Assembly (NCBI RefSeq): GCF_001429545.1
Contig: NZ_LMSP01000012.1
Coordinates: 576,555-640,554 of the forward strand
DNA length: 64,000 bases
Direction: 5' to 3'
Origin: Paenibacillus sp. Soil787
GTDB taxonomy: Bacteria > Bacillota > Bacilli > Paenibacillales > NBRC-103111
Below the pieces are notes generated by a model. That model was given only the letters and a program-made list of their open reading frames with translations. It did not search any database and was not told the origin of the DNA. Every line of letters starts with the position of its first letter. The first letter of the stretch is position 1. Positions 9,439 to 19,998 of this stretch are shown here, piece after piece. Position numbers and translations under genes: made by a program.

Positions 9439-11315
9439 GCGACAAACCAAAAGAGAGAACTCCTTCTCAAGCGGGTGTAAATCCTGGTCACTTTGGCCGA
9501 GGCGGTATGGGCGGCATGGGAATGCCAGTTCAAAAGGCTAAGGATTTCAAGGGAACTATACGACGGTTGTCCCGGTATATGAGTCCTTTCCGTATATCTA
9601 TCCTACTTGTTTTAATCTCGGCTGTACTCAGCACACTTTTCAGCATTATTAGTCCCAAACTTATGGGTAACGCAACAACCATATTGTATGAAGGCTCTAT
9701 CGCGAAGTTCAAGGGTGTTGCCGGTGCCAAAATTGACTTTGATGCTATTTTCCAAATCGTTATTATCCTAGCAGCTCTTTACATACTTAGCGCCATACTT
9801 ACTTTCATCCAGCAATGGATTATGGTCGGTGTCACACAGAAAATCGTATTTAATCTTCGTAAAGATATCAGCGAGAAGCTCACCCGAGTACCTCTCTCCT
9901 TCTTCGACTCACGCAGTCATGGAGATACGATGAGCCGAGCTACTAACGACGTAGATACTCTCAGTTCTACCATGCAGCAAAGCTTGACGCAGTTGATTAC
10001 TTCAATCGTTACCTTGGTCGGGATCATTATTATGATGCTAACCATTAGTCCTTTGTTGACCTTGGCCACGATCGTAACCTTACCGCTCAGCATTTTGGGA
10101 ACGAAAATGATTGCATCACGGTCACAGAAGTATTTTAAAGGACAACAAAAAACGCTCGGTGAACTGAATGGTCACGTGGAAGAAATGTACACAGGGCATA
10201 CCATTGTCAAAGCTTTCGGCCGTGAGCAGAAATCCGTTGAGCAATTCAATGAAATTAATGAGCGCTTGTATCATTCAGGCTGGCGTGCCCAGTTTATCTC
10301 TGGGATGATCTTCCCCCTTATGTCCTTTATCGGGAATATCGGCTACGTATTGGTCAGTGTGATTGGTGGCATCATGGTAACAAATGGGGCTATTAAAATC
10401 GGAGATATCCTAGCGTTTATTCAATATTCAGGACAATTCGGGATGCCTATTGCTCAGGTGGCTAATATAGCCAACGTGATTCAATCCACAATCGCTGCCG
10501 CGGAACGTATCTTTGAGTTGTTAGATGAGCCTGAAGAAGTACAGGAACTCGCCCAAGTAAAAACGACCCAGAATGTTAAGGGTCAAGTTCAATTTAAACA
10601 GGTTGACTTTGCTTACAAAGAGGACACCCCGTTGATTCAGGATATGAATATCCAAGTAGAGCCTGGACAAACGGTTGCCATTGTTGGCCCTACAGGTGCG
10701 GGTAAAACAACGATTGTCAATTTACTGATGCGTTTCTACGAATTAAAGAATGGTACGATTTCCATTGATGCGGTAGATACACGTGAAATGTCACGCAGTC
10801 ATCTGCGCGGACTATTCGGTATGGTCCTGCAAGACACATGGCTGTTCAACGGAACGATTCGCGAAAATATCGCTTACGGACGTGATGGCGCCACTGAAGA
10901 AGAGATCGTTAGTGCGGCTCGCGCGGCTTATGCCGATCATTTCATACGAACCCTGCCGGAAGGTTACGATACTAGATTGAATGAAGAAGCATCCAACCTT
11001 TCACATGGGCAAAAACAGCTTCTGACCATTGCCCGCGCCATACTTGCGGATCCAACCATTTTGATTCTTGATGAAGCGACGAGCAGCGTAGATACACGCA
11101 CGGAAGTATCCATTCAAAAGGCGATGAATAACCTGATGGAGGGTCGCACAAGCTTCGTCATTGCACATCGACTTTCCACCATTCGAGATGCTGATCTCAT
11201 TCTTGTTATGAATCATGGTTCCGTTATTGAACAAGGAACACATGAGCAGCTGTTGGAACAGCACGGTTTTTATGCAGATCTGTACAATAGTCAGTTCGCT
11301 CAAAAAGCTCTATGA
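9435..11315 (+). CDS. ABC exporter half-transporter, catalytic-site subunit
   Basis: Second subunit of the heterodimer, 626 residues from the ATG at 9435 (MSDKPKERT), preceded by GAGGAGGAAATTGC. A Gly/Met-rich N-terminal tail (about residues 14-32) precedes six membrane segments and an ATPase domain. Walker A is GPTGAGKT; Walker B is ILILDE with the catalytic Glu; the switch His is present (IAHRLST). Its signature is the altered LSHGQ instead of LSGGQ. The altered signature faces the altered Walker B of the partner in the dimer, giving one dead and one live ATP site. No terminator is evident before dapH, only a possible weak promoter. Confidence 0.9.
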   Translation: MSDKPKERTPSQAGVNPGHFGRGGMGGMGMPVQKAKDFKGTIRRLSRYMSPFRISILLVLISAVLSTLFSIISPKLMGNATTILYEGSIAKFKGVAGAKIDFDAIFQIVIILAALYILSAILTFIQQWIMVGVTQKIVFNLRKDISEKLTRVPLSFFDSRSHGDTMSRATNDVDTLSSTMQQSLTQLITSIVTLVGIIIMMLTISPLLTLATIVTLPLSILGTKMIASRSQKYFKGQQKTLGELNGHVEEMYTGHTIVKAFGREQKSVEQFNEINERLYHSGWRAQFISGMIFPLMSFIGNIGYVLVSVIGGIMVTNGAIKIGDILAFIQYSGQFGMPIAQVANIANVIQSTIAAAERIFELLDEPEEVQELAQVKTTQNVKGQVQFKQVDFAYKEDTPLIQDMNIQVEPGQTVAIVGPTGAGKTTIVNLLMRFYELKNGTISIDAVDTREMSRSHLRGLFGMVLQDTWLFNGTIRENIAYGRDGATEEEIVSAARAAYADHFIRTLPEGYDTRLNEEASNLSHGQKQLLTIARAILADPTILILDEATSSVDTRTEVSIQKAMNNLMEGRTSFVIAHRLSTIRDADLILVMNHGSVIEQGTHEQLLEQHGFYADLYNSQFAQKAL

Positions 11316-11322
11316 ATACACA

Positions 11323-11350
11323 TTGGCTGAAATGCCCCCTTTCTGATAAT
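11323..11350 (+). promoter_or_regulatory. Possible promoter of dapH-dapL
   Basis: TTGGCT (11323-11328), 16-base spacer, GATAAT (11345-11350), 38 bases before the dapH start. Confidence 0.4.
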
Positions 11351-11387
11351 ATAGGAGAGTCAATCTAAATTTTAAGGAGATGTCACC

Positions 11388-12098
11388 ATGACCGAGATGA
11401 ATACGTTAGAAATTATTCAGTTTATTAAAGAAAGCAAGAAAAAAACGCCTGTTAAAGTATACGTAAAAGGAAACCTTGAAGGTATTAACTTTGGCGAAGG
11501 CAGCCAATCCTTTATATCCGGCGGAAGTGGCGTTGTTTTTGGCGAATGGAGTGAAATTCAGCCCGTTCTTGAAGCAAACAAAGCGCAGATCGCTGATTTC
11601 GTTGTTGAAGCGGATCGTCGCAACTCTGCGATTCCAATGCTTGATCTGAAGCCAATCAATGCCCGCATTGAACCAGGTGCGATCATTCGTGATAAAGTAC
11701 ATATCGGAGATAACGCCGTCATCATGATGGGCGCTCTCATTAATATCGGTGCTTCTGTTGGCGATGGCACAATGATCGACATGAATGCTGTTCTTGGCGG
11801 TAGAGCACAAGTCGGCAAAATGTGTCACATCGGTGCTGGTGCAGTTGTTGCAGGCGTTATTGAGCCCCCTTCCGCACAACCTTGTGTGATTGAGGATGAT
11901 GTGCTTGTTGGAGCAAATGCTGTTATCTTGGAAGGCGTACGTATCGGAAAAGGATCTGTTGTTGCTGCCGGCGCAATCGTTACACAAGACGTAGAAGAAT
12001 ATACAGTTGTAGCAGGAGCACCTGCACGAGTGATTAAGAAAGTGGACGATAAAACGAAGTCCAAAACAGAAATTTTACAAGATCTGCGCACCCTGTAA
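11388..12098 (+). CDS. dapH: 2,3,4,5-tetrahydropyridine-2,6-dicarboxylate N-acetyltransferase
   Basis: Acetylates tetrahydrodipicolinate using acetyl-CoA, first step of the acetylated branch to meso-diaminopimelate and lysine. 236 residues, the normal length. An N-terminal DapH domain ([18 protein letters not shown]) is followed by a left-handed beta-helix with hexapeptide repeats such as [30 protein letters not shown] and IGKGSV across about residues 95-205. The ATG at 11388 follows AAGGAGATGTCACC. dapL follows after 21 bases. Confidence 0.95.
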   Translation: MTEMNTLEIIQFIKESKKKTPVKVYVKGNLEGINFGEGSQSFISGGSGVVFGEWSEIQPVLEANKAQIADFVVEADRRNSAIPMLDLKPINARIEPGAIIRDKVHIGDNAVIMMGALINIGASVGDGTMIDMNAVLGGRAQVGKMCHIGAGAVVAGVIEPPSAQPCVIEDDVLVGANAVILEGVRIGKGSVVAAGAIVTQDVEEYTVVAGAPARVIKKVDDKTKSKTEILQDLRTL

Positions 12099-12119
12099 GG
12101 TGTTCTGGAGGTATTCACC

Positions 12120-13241
12120 ATGCTTAGCCCCTTTATAGAGCTGCGCCGTCAGCTTCACCAAATTCCGGAGCCGGGCTTTCAAGAGTTCAAGACGCAACAG
12201 CTTCTCCTTGATCATCTAGCAGAGCTTCCTCAGGATAGACTGACGATTCGCACTTGGCGCACTGGCATTTTGGTTTACATCAAAGGTACGAATCCTACCA
12301 AACGCTTCGGATATCGTGCGGATATGGACGGGTTGCCCATCACGGAAGAGACCTCTCTTCCGTTTCCTTCCCAGCATCCTGGTTACATGCATGCGTGCGG
12401 ACATGATTTTCACATGTCGATTGGGATGGGTGTTGTTACGCATTTCGCTCAGCAGCCAATGAAGGATGACCTGATTGTACTGTTTCAGCCGGCTGAAGAA
12501 GGCCCTGGCGGTGCATTGCCCATGCTTGCTGCTGAAGAATTACAGGACTGGAAGCCCGACCAGATTGTAGCTCTCCATATAGCTCCTGAGTATCCAGTAG
12601 GCACGATTGCCACGAGGCCGGAGATCTTGTTTGCCAATACATCTGAGCTGTTCATTGACCTGCTAGGCAAAGGCGGACATGCCGCTTACCCGCACCAAGC
12701 GAACGATATGATCATTGCTGCGACACAAATGGTTGGTCAACTGCAAACCATTGTTTCCCGCAATGTGAATCCGCTTGATTCGGCCGTCATTACCATTGGC
12801 AAAATGGAGGCAGGAACAAAGCAGAATATAATCGCGGAAAAAGCCCGCTTGGAAGGTACAATTCGAACTCTTTCCGCTGATTCTATGAATAAGATCAAGA
12901 AACGGATCGAAGCTGTAGCGGCAGGAATCGAAAGCTCCTTCGAGTGTCAAGTCTCTATTGATTATGGCTCGAATTACCGCCAAGTGTTCAATGATCCTGC
13001 TTTGACCGTGGAATTCATGAACTGGCTCCGCGGTAAGGATAACGTACAGCTTGTGGAGTGTACAGAAGCGATGACAGGCGAAGACTTCGGCTACTTTTTG
13101 GAGCAAATACCCGGCTTCATGTTCTGGTTAGGGGTAGATACCCCTCATGGGTTGCATAACGCCAAGCTTGATCCTAACGAGAGTGCCATTGATTTAGCCA
13201 TAGATACCATTACAGCCTATTTACGGTTTAAATCTAATTAA
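12120..13241 (+). CDS. dapL: N-acetyl-L,L-diaminopimelate deacetylase
   Basis: M20-family metallopeptidase that removes the acetyl group from N-acetyl-diaminopimelate. 373 residues. Metal-binding motifs: RADMDGLP at 66-73, HACGHD at 91-96, and PAEEGPGG with the catalytic Glu pair near 128. M20 aminoacylases are hard to tell apart on sequence alone; the assignment rests on its place directly after dapH (YkuQ-YkuR order of Bacillus). The ATG at 12120 follows CTGGAGGTATTCACC. A strong terminator follows. Confidence 0.9.
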   Translation: MLSPFIELRRQLHQIPEPGFQEFKTQQLLLDHLAELPQDRLTIRTWRTGILVYIKGTNPTKRFGYRADMDGLPITEETSLPFPSQHPGYMHACGHDFHMSIGMGVVTHFAQQPMKDDLIVLFQPAEEGPGGALPMLAAEELQDWKPDQIVALHIAPEYPVGTIATRPEILFANTSELFIDLLGKGGHAAYPHQANDMIIAATQMVGQLQTIVSRNVNPLDSAVITIGKMEAGTKQNIIAEKARLEGTIRTLSADSMNKIKKRIEAVAAGIESSFECQVSIDYGSNYRQVFNDPALTVEFMNWLRGKDNVQLVECTEAMTGEDFGYFLEQIPGFMFWLGVDTPHGLHNAKLDPNESAIDLAIDTITAYLRFKSN

Positions 13242-13249
13242 AAGCAAAG

Positions 13250-13288
13250 AAAACCTCCAACCCACTTTTGTGGATTTGGAGGTTTTTT
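13250..13288. terminator. Bidirectional terminator between dapL and patA
   Basis: Stem AAAACCTCCAA / TTGGAGGTTTT followed by T residues on the plus strand and a matching A run on the other side, so it can serve both converging genes. Confidence 0.85.
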
Positions 13289-13335
13289 CGTATTGTCTTT
13301 AACACAACGCTGAAATGCTTAACATTTAGCTAAGT

Positions 13336-14493
13336 TCACGTTAGCTTATTTACAAAGCGCTCAAGACGATCGAGGGACTCTGCTAATACTTCTTGTGAAT
13401 AAGCATAAGAAATGCGGATATAGCCTTCTCCATAAAAAGTGAAAGCATCACCAGGAACAACAGCAACATGCTCCTCATGAAGCAGCCTCATAGTAAAGTC
13501 TTGCGAACTTAGTCCGAATTTGGCGATGGAAGGGAATAAATAAAACGCCCCATTCGGCTTTTCCAACTCGAAGCCCATAGAGACCAAACGATCATAGACA
13601 TAATCCCTACGAACTTCATAGGCATTGCGCATAGGCAGAGCATCATCCATACCAACTGTCAAAGCCTCTAATGCCGCATACTGGCTTACTGAGCTTGCGC
13701 AAGTCACATTATACTGATGCACCTTGACCATATGCTCGGTAATGTAAGCAGGCGCTAAAGTGAATCCAACTCGCCAGCCTGTCATAGCGTGGGATTTGGA
13801 TAGGCCATTAATAACAATTGTTTTCTCGCGAAGCTTACCTATCGTTGCAATTGAATGATGTCGGACTCCGTACACAAGCTCACTATAAATTTCATCGGAT
13901 AAAATAAATAATTCCCGATCTTCTAATAATTGAGCCAAATCGGCCAATTCCTGCTCCGTGAGTACTTGCCCTGTAGGATTAGATGGGTAGCACAAGATAA
14001 CGCAGCGCGTGTTAGCTGTTAGATAAGGCTCAAGCAACTCTGCCGTTAACTTCAAGCCATTCGGCCTGGTATCGACGTAGACAGGAACTCCCCCTGCCAA
14101 CCTGATTAATGGCTCGTACCCAGGGTAAATTGGCGCGGGAATAATAACTTCCGCACCAGGTGTAAGGATGGTACGTAACGTAATGTCTACCGCTTGACTC
14201 GCTCCAGCGGTCACGATAATTTCATCAGCCGCGCGGTATTGTTGGCCGTACTTACCCAGAACGAAGCTGGATACCGCTTCTCGGAGCTCCAATAGTCCGG
14301 GATTTTGTGTGTAAACTGTTTTATTTTGATCCAAAGCCCTCTGTCCCGCCTCAATAATATGCCGCGGCGTCGGGAAATCAGGTTGTCCAATCGTTAACGT
14401 CAATGCTCCCGGAATCGTGCTGACGAGATTAGATATTTTGCGTATGCCCGAAATTTGAATGTCTTTCACTTGTGGATTAATCAGATGCTCCAT
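13336..14493 (-). CDS. patA: N-acetyl-L,L-diaminopimelate aminotransferase (class I/II PLP aminotransferase)
   Basis: Converts N-acetyl-2-amino-6-oxopimelate to N-acetyl-LL-diaminopimelate, the step between DapH and DapL. 385 residues from the ATG at 14493 (MEHLINPQVKD), which has GGAGAGGAG eight bases upstream. PLP lysine in INGLSKSHAMTGWR; substrate and cofactor motifs YPSNPTG and DEIYSELVY. The fold alone would also fit other aminotransferases of this family; the convergent dapH-dapL pair next door is what points to PatA. It is the last gene of the lspA-rluD-patA run. Confidence 0.85.
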   Translation of the reverse strand: MEHLINPQVKDIQISGIRKISNLVSTIPGALTLTIGQPDFPTPRHIIEAGQRALDQNKTVYTQNPGLLELREAVSSFVLGKYGQQYRAADEIIVTAGASQAVDITLRTILTPGAEVIIPAPIYPGYEPLIRLAGGVPVYVDTRPNGLKLTAELLEPYLTANTRCVILCYPSNPTGQVLTEQELADLAQLLEDRELFILSDEIYSELVYGVRHHSIATIGKLREKTIVINGLSKSHAMTGWRVGFTLAPAYITEHMVKVHQYNVTCASSVSQYAALEALTVGMDDALPMRNAYEVRRDYVYDRLVSMGFELEKPNGAFYLFPSIAKFGLSSQDFTMRLLHEEHVAVVPGDAFTFYGEGYIRISYAYSQEVLAESLDRLERFVNKLT

Positions 14494-14524
14494 GTGATTC
14501 ACTCCTCTCCCACTCTGAAGAACC

Positions 14525-15475
14525 CTAGGATGTTCGAATTGTTTGCAGAAGGTTTTCCATATCAGCTGGAATCGGCGCTTCAAATTGCAGCCATTCCTCT
14601 GTTCGAGGATGCTTAAAGCCCAGAATGGCAGCATGCAGCGCTTGGCCATCCATCAGCATCCCTTTGCTCTTGCCATACATCGGATCACCAACAAGCGGGT
14701 GACCAATGAATTTCATATGCACACGAATTTGGTGAGTTCTTCCTGTTTCCAGCTTCAACTCCACCAAGGTAAAATCGCCAAAGCGTTCGATAACTACGAA
14801 ATGAGTTACCGCTTGCTTGCTGTTTTTCTCCGTTACCGCATACATCTTGCGATCATTGGAATCGCGTCCGATCGGAGCGTCGATGGTACCTTGATCGTGC
14901 TGTAGATTCCCATGTACCAAGGCGATATATTTGCGATTGACCGTATGAGCCTTTAACTGTTCAGCTAAGCTAGCGTGTGCTTTGTCGTTCTTTGCTGACA
15001 TGATAAGACCGGATGTGTCCTTATCAATCCGATGTACGATGCCAGGACGCAGTTCTCCGTTGATGCCAGACAGATCCTTGCAATGGTACATCAATGCGTT
15101 AACCAATGTACCTGAGTAATGACCAGGCGCTGGATGAACGACAAGTCCCCGCTGTTTATTGATCACGATGACATCTGCGTCTTCATATACAACATTCAGG
15201 GGTATGTTTTCCGCGGCTAGCTCAACACCCTGGGGTTCAGGAATTCGCAAAGAAATAATATCTTGTTCAGACAGCTTATAGTTTGGTTTTATTGTTTTCC
15301 CATTCACTTTAACATGTCCATCTTTGACCCATTGCTGAACAAGTGTTCTTGACACATCTTCTTCCAATGCTTCCGTAATGAATTTATCAATACGTTCACT
15401 GGCATACTGCCCTTCAACCGTCCATTCGACGACTTCATTTGTCGCGGCCTCAGATGAGGTCTGGTTTGTGTTCAT
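14525..15475 (-). CDS. RluD-type 23S rRNA pseudouridine synthase (YlyB)
   Basis: Pseudouridine synthase of the RluA/RluD family, 316 residues. An S4 RNA-binding domain (about residues 20-80, SERIDKFITEALEEDVSRT) precedes the catalytic domain with HRIDKDTSG (catalytic Asp) and the closing motif ETGRTHQIRVH. In B. subtilis ylyB lies between lspA and pyrR, the same order as here apart from the inserted genes. It overlaps lspA by 26 bases; ATG at 15475 with AAGGAG six bases upstream. Confidence 0.92.
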   Translation of the reverse strand: MNTNQTSSEAATNEVVEWTVEGQYASERIDKFITEALEEDVSRTLVQQWVKDGHVKVNGKTIKPNYKLSEQDIISLRIPEPQGVELAAENIPLNVVYEDADVIVINKQRGLVVHPAPGHYSGTLVNALMYHCKDLSGINGELRPGIVHRIDKDTSGLIMSAKNDKAHASLAEQLKAHTVNRKYIALVHGNLQHDQGTIDAPIGRDSNDRKMYAVTEKNSKQAVTHFVVIERFGDFTLVELKLETGRTHQIRVHMKFIGHPLVGDPMYGKSKGMLMDGQALHAAILGFKHPRTEEWLQFEAPIPADMENLLQTIRTS

Positions 15476-15968
15476 TCGTTGCTCCTTTTTTCTCTTTTCT
15501 CCAAGTAAGTAACGATTCTAGGAAAATCAGGATGACCCCGATCACGATGGCCGAATCAGCTAAATTGAAAATTGGATAGATATAATAAATGGCTTTGCCG
15601 AACAAGCTAAAATCAAAGGTAAACTGCAGGAAATCCACAACTTCACCGAATAAAGCTCGATCAATGAAATTACCGATTGCTCCTCCTAGCAGAAGGCTAA
15701 GCGCAAAAGATAACAAAACTTTTCTTTCACGAATCGTCCGACGGATGTACCAGAGTATACCAATCACTACAATAAGCGTAATCACAATGAAAAACCATCT
15801 TTGGTTTTGCAAAATGCCGAATGCCGCGCCTCTATTACGATGCGACGTTATGATGAAGAAATCACCCAACACTGGTCGCTCCTCGCCAAGCGGTATCCGT
15901 TTCACAATAAACCATTTGGATACTTGATCCAAAATAAATACGATGAGCGCATAAAAATAATATTTCAT
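15450..15968 (-). CDS. lspA: Lipoprotein signal peptidase (signal peptidase II)
   Basis: Membrane aspartyl protease that removes signal peptides from prolipoproteins such as the OppA and DUF4349 proteins encoded here. 172 residues, four membrane segments. The catalytic aspartates are in GNFIDRALFGEVVDFL and NLADSAIVIG, with the family motif NRGAAFG near residue 45. The start at 15968 follows GGAGGAAAAGATA. The upstream region keeps the remnant of an SD-linked repeat (TTAGGAGG with agttttcgtaagctt, without its hairpin). Confidence 0.95.
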   Translation of the reverse strand: MKYYFYALIVFILDQVSKWFIVKRIPLGEERPVLGDFFIITSHRNRGAAFGILQNQRWFFIVITLIVVIGILWYIRRTIRERKVLLSFALSLLLGGAIGNFIDRALFGEVVDFLQFTFDFSLFGKAIYYIYPIFNLADSAIVIGVILIFLESLLTWRKEKKGATNEHKPDLI

Positions 15969-15978
15969 TATCTTTTCC

Positions 15979-16001
15979 TCCTAATAGTTTTCGTAAGCTT
16001 A
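15979..16001 (-). repeat. Truncated SD-linked repeat ahead of lspA
   Basis: The plus strand reads cctcctaatagttttcgtaagctt. It matches both ends of the repeat at pyrR and sigE (cctcctaa-gagtttt and cgtaagc) but lacks the palindrome between them. Confidence 0.45.
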
Positions 16002-16102
16002 AACATGTTCCTTAGTTTCAAGGAATTACCTCACTAAAAAAAGCTGTCACTCGGCATTATAACGGTATGCATCAGCTGTAAGAAAGGAGCTGTACACGAC
16101 CT

Positions 16103-16846
16103 ATGAGCCATTTATCCGAGGAGCAATTAAAAGAATTATATTTGCAATTATTGGAGGAAAAGGTTTATCTCGAGAAACATTTTGCCATGAATGATAATTA
16201 TGGCCTGTCCAATTCTTTTAAAGATAGCACGGGAGAGCTCTCCATGTACGATAATCATCCAGGAGATATCGCCACAGAAATTTACGAACGGGAAAAAGAT
16301 ATTTCACTCAACGAACATGCTGAATTTCATTTAAATCAAGTCAATGAAGCCTTAGCTCGCATGGAGAGTGGAGAATACGGTATATGTGTGTTCAGTAAAC
16401 AACCGATTCCCTTTGAGCGTCTTCAAGCTATCCCTACAACCATTTACAGCTTAGAACACGTTCCTGATCCTGACCGGTCATTCAGAAGACCAGTTGAAGA
16501 ACAAATACTCTACCCGCCTTTTGGCCGAACCAGCTTTGACGAACGTGACGATGAGACCGAATTCGATGGTGAAGATGCCTGGCAAATCGTTGAAAGTTGG
16601 GGCACCTCCAATTCGCCTGCCTTTGCTGAAGATCCCAATGTGGATCACTATAATGAAATGTATGTGGAAGCCGATGAGCACGTTGGTTATGTTGAGTCCT
16701 TTGAGAGCTTTGTTGCGACAGACCTGTATGGTGAACATGTCACTATTGTTAGAGGCAAGGCCTACAATGATTATATGCATAAAGGCGAGGGCGATCCTCT
16801 ACTCGAACCAGAAAACCTTTCCTACTCGGAGGATGAGCAGCTCTAG
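16103..16846 (+). CDS. YlyA/YteA-type DksA/TraR-like sporulation protein with a degenerate zinc finger
   Basis: 247 residues. An N-terminal helical region (LSEEQLKELYLQLLEEK) and a DNHPGD acidic motif lead to ARMESGEYGICVFSKQPIPFERL, the place of the C4 zinc finger. Only the first cysteine of the expected four remains: VFSK replaces the second Cys position and TIYSLEH the last pair. The rest of the YteA-like tail (FRRPVEEQ, EDAWQIVESWGTSN) is kept. In B. subtilis ylyA, between ileS and lspA, encodes a DksA-like protein that acts with SigG RNA polymerase; this gene has the same place. The ribosome site AAGGAG is about 13 bases from the ATG, farther than usual. Confidence 0.8.
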   Translation: MSHLSEEQLKELYLQLLEEKVYLEKHFAMNDNYGLSNSFKDSTGELSMYDNHPGDIATEIYEREKDISLNEHAEFHLNQVNEALARMESGEYGICVFSKQPIPFERLQAIPTTIYSLEHVPDPDRSFRRPVEEQILYPPFGRTSFDERDDETEFDGEDAWQIVESWGTSNSPAFAEDPNVDHYNEMYVEADEHVGYVESFESFVATDLYGEHVTIVRGKAYNDYMHKGEGDPLLEPENLSYSEDEQL

Positions 16847-16858
16847 AAAAAACAGGAC

Positions 16859-16897
16859 AAACGAGCATCGCATAAGCGAAAGCTCGTTTGCTTCCTT
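16859..16897. terminator. Terminator between the YlyA-like gene and ileS
   Basis: Stem AAACGAGC / GCTCGTTT with a 15-base loop, followed by CTTCCTTTT on the plus strand and by AAAAAA in the reverse sense; the genes converge here. Confidence 0.65.
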
Positions 16898-19666
16898 TTA
16901 CTCGTGGTAATGAGCCGAAACAACCTCATTACATCTGGCACAAAGTGTCGGATGTTCTTTATTTTGCCCCACCTCAGGGGTCACTATCCAGCAGCGCTCG
17001 CACTTCTCGCCTTCAGCTACAGTGATAGCAATGGCAGCGTCCTTCGATTGATACACCCCAGCAGGAGCCTCCGAACCAGGTTTGTGCACGCTCACAGCAG
17101 ACACGATGAACAATTGATCCAATTGCTCTAATTGCATAAGTAAGTTGTAAGCAGCTTCATTCGGATATAGATGTACAGCAGCTCCTAACGAGTTACCGAT
17201 GACCTTCTCTTTACGCGCCTCTTCGAGAGCTTTCAGAACTTCATCTCTCACTTCCAGGAAGCTATTCCATTTATTTTCCAATTCTTCCTTGTATAAACTT
17301 GAATCGACTTCAGGCAGCTCATCTAACTGCACACTGCTCAGCTCAACTCCAGGGATGTACTTCCATACTTCATCCGCTGTGTGCGGGAGAATCGGTGAAA
17401 TCAGCTTCGTGATCGCAGTTAGGGAAGCATATAATACGGTTTGCGAAGCTTTCCGAGCTGGATCATGAGGCGCGTTTGCATACAAACGGTCTTTGATAAT
17501 ATCCAAATAGAATGAGCTCATTTCAACCGCGCAGAAATGATGAATCGTTTGGTATACGACATGGAATTCATACGCTTCGTAAGCCTTCACTACCTTCTCA
17601 ATCATGCGATTCAAGCGAATCAACGCATAACGGTCGAGCTCCGACAAACTCTCCGTAGCTACACGATCGGTTTCTGGGTTGAAATGACTCATGTTACCCA
17701 GCAAGAAGCGCATCGTGTTGCGGATTTTACGGTATACTTCCGTCGTTTGGTTCAAGATATTATCCGAGATCCGGTGATCCGATTGATAATCGACTGAGGA
17801 TACCCACAGACGCAGAATATCGGCACCTAGCTTCCCACAGACAACATTCGGATCAATCGTGTTTCCGATCGACTTGGACATTTTCCGTCCTTCTCCATCC
17901 AGCGTAAAGCCATGGCTAAGAACGCCTTTATATGGCGATTTCTCTCTTGTGGCAACACCAGTAATGAGGGAGGAGTTGAACCAACCACGGTACTGGTCAG
18001 AACCTTCTAAGTACAGATCCGCAGGCCACTGCAGCTCTGGACGGGATTCTAGAACAGCCACATGGCTGGAACCAGAATCAAACCATACGTCCATGATGTC
18101 CGTTTCCTTACGGAACTCACCATGACCACATTTGGAGCAGCTGGTTCCCTGAGGAAGAAGATCCTTTTCATCCTTGATAAACCAAGCATTTGAGCCTTCT
18201 TGCTCAAATAACTGAGCCACATGTTGGGTGGTTTGCTCATTGACAAGCGGTTCGTTACAACTGCGGCAGTAGAAGATCGGAATCGGAACACCCCAAGCAC
18301 GCTGCCTCGAAATACACCAGTCTCCGCGATCTGCAATCATGTTATGGAGGCGGATTTCGCCCCACTCTGGCGTCCACTTCACTTGCTTGATTTCATCCAG
18401 CATCTCTTGTCTGAATTTATCGATAGACGCAAACCATTGCTCAGTTGCTCGATAAATTACAGGCTTCTTCGTACGCCAATCATGAGCGTATTGATGCTGA
18501 ATTTCGCCAGCTTTAAGCAATAGACCTGATTCTTGCAGCTTTTCGATAATCAGTTTGCCGCCTTTTTCATAGAACATGCCTTCAAATCCCGGTGCTTCCG
18601 CTGTGAAATGCCCTTGATCATCTACAGGACATAGCACACCGATGTTGTAACGTTGTCCAATTGCGAAATCGTCTTCCCCGTGTCCAGGAGCAGTGTGTAC
18701 ACAACCAGTACCTGCCTCAAGTGTCACATGATCGCCAACCATCACAAGTGATTCACGGTCATAGAACGGATGCTGACACGTAACGAACTCAAGCTCACTG
18801 CCTTTTACCGTCGATAACACTTCGTAATCAGTCCAGCCAATTTCCTTAGCTGCGGCTGCAAGCAAGCCCTGAGCAAGTACATACTTCTTCCCACCGGCCC
18901 CAACAACAACGTAGTCGAACTCAGGATGAAGTGAAATACCCAGGTTGGCAGGCAGTGTCCATGCTGTAGTCGTCCAAATCACAATAGCGGCATCCTGCGG
19001 CAGCTTGCCTTTGCCGTCTTTAACAGGGAAGGCCACATAAATGGAAGTGGAGGTTTTTTCTTTGTATTCAATCTCTGCTTCTGCAAGTGCACTTTCGGAA
19101 GATGGGGACCAATAGACAGGCTTCAAGCCTTTGTAAACAAAGCCTTTTTGGACCATTTTACCGAACACTCGAATTTGCTGAGCTTCATAATTTGGCTGGA
19201 GTGTGATATACGGATTCTTCCAGTCACCGCGGATACCCAGACGCTGGAATTGGCTCTTCTGTTTCTCAACAGACTGTAAAGCATACTCTTTGCAATATTC
19301 TCGGAATTCAGGGACGGTCATTTTTTTACGATCAACTTTTCCGCTATTCGTAATGACTTGCTCAATCGGCAAGCCATGCGTATCCCAGCCTGGAACATAA
19401 GGCGCATCGAAACCTTGTAATGTTTTGAATCGCACGATGATATCTTTCAATACCTTGTTTAACGCATGTCCGATATGAATATCGCCGTTCGCGTACGGAG
19501 GTCCATCATGCAGAATGAATTTTGTTCTGCCTTTGCGACTCTCCTGTACTTTGGCATAAATGTCTTCAGCTTCCCAATGATCTTGAATTTTCGGTTCCGC
19601 CTGCGGCAAATTGCCTCTCATCGGAAACTCCGTTTGTAGTAAATTTAATGTTTTACCATAATCCAT
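16898..19666 (-). CDS. ileS: Isoleucyl-tRNA synthetase
   Basis: Class I synthetase that charges tRNA-Ile. 922 residues from the ATG at 19666 ([10 protein letters not shown]), which has GGAG eight bases upstream; a GTG three codons earlier is the alternative. The HIGH motif is HIGHALNK, preceded by [10 protein letters not shown], and the KMSKS motif is in [13 protein letters not shown]-terminal zinc site is visible as CERCW and CARC (about residues 885-910), as in the eubacterial type-1 enzyme. Expression is controlled by a T-box leader directly upstream. Confidence 0.97.
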   Translation of the reverse strand: MDYGKTLNLLQTEFPMRGNLPQAEPKIQDHWEAEDIYAKVQESRKGRTKFILHDGPPYANGDIHIGHALNKVLKDIIVRFKTLQGFDAPYVPGWDTHGLPIEQVITNSGKVDRKKMTVPEFREYCKEYALQSVEKQKSQFQRLGIRGDWKNPYITLQPNYEAQQIRVFGKMVQKGFVYKGLKPVYWSPSSESALAEAEIEYKEKTSTSIYVAFPVKDGKGKLPQDAAIVIWTTTAWTLPANLGISLHPEFDYVVVGAGGKKYVLAQGLLAAAAKEIGWTDYEVLSTVKGSELEFVTCQHPFYDRESLVMVGDHVTLEAGTGCVHTAPGHGEDDFAIGQRYNIGVLCPVDDQGHFTAEAPGFEGMFYEKGGKLIIEKLQESGLLLKAGEIQHQYAHDWRTKKPVIYRATEQWFASIDKFRQEMLDEIKQVKWTPEWGEIRLHNMIADRGDWCISRQRAWGVPIPIFYCRSCNEPLVNEQTTQHVAQLFEQEGSNAWFIKDEKDLLPQGTSCSKCGHGEFRKETDIMDVWFDSGSSHVAVLESRPELQWPADLYLEGSDQYRGWFNSSLITGVATREKSPYKGVLSHGFTLDGEGRKMSKSIGNTIDPNVVCGKLGADILRLWVSSVDYQSDHRISDNILNQTTEVYRKIRNTMRFLLGNMSHFNPETDRVATESLSELDRYALIRLNRMIEKVVKAYEAYEFHVVYQTIHHFCAVEMSSFYLDIIKDRLYANAPHDPARKASQTVLYASLTAITKLISPILPHTADEVWKYIPGVELSSVQLDELPEVDSSLYKEELENKWNSFLEVRDEVLKALEEARKEKVIGNSLGAAVHLYPNEAAYNLLMQLEQLDQLFIVSAVSVHKPGSEAPAGVYQSKDAAIAITVAEGEKCERCWIVTPEVGQNKEHPTLCARCNEVVSAHYHE

Positions 19667-19710
19667 GCCAACCACTCCATTCCAGCCTCAAACTATATGT
19701 TGTCAGAAAA

Positions 19711-19990
19711 ACAAAAAAAGCCTCTCATCCCCAAAAGGGACGAGAAACTCTAGCTCGCGGTACCACCCTCGTTAAAAAGCTAAATGAACTTACACACTCA
19801 GGTGTAACGAACATAAGCTTAATCACTCGATCATGTGTAACGGCATGACCCGTTTCTCTCTACTCGCTTCAAGAGACGCTCCTGGGGGATATTCGGTACG
19901 CTGCAGAGATTAGGCTCACACCAATACCCTAACTCGCTGACACTGCTCATTCGACCTACTCGTTCCAGTCATAGCTTTACTGAGATACAT
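19711..19990 (-). promoter_or_regulatory. T-box riboswitch of ileS, with terminator
   Basis: The leader RNA has the conserved T-box AGGGTGGTACCGCG (19756-19769). Just after it, CTCGTCCC-UUUU-GGGAUGAG and a T run form the terminator (19711-19746). The likely specifier codon is AUC (19888-19890, in CGAATATCCC), which fits isoleucine. Uncharged tRNA-Ile would favour the antiterminator and switch ileS on. Confidence 0.93.
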
Positions 19991-19998
19991 TTAACAGG

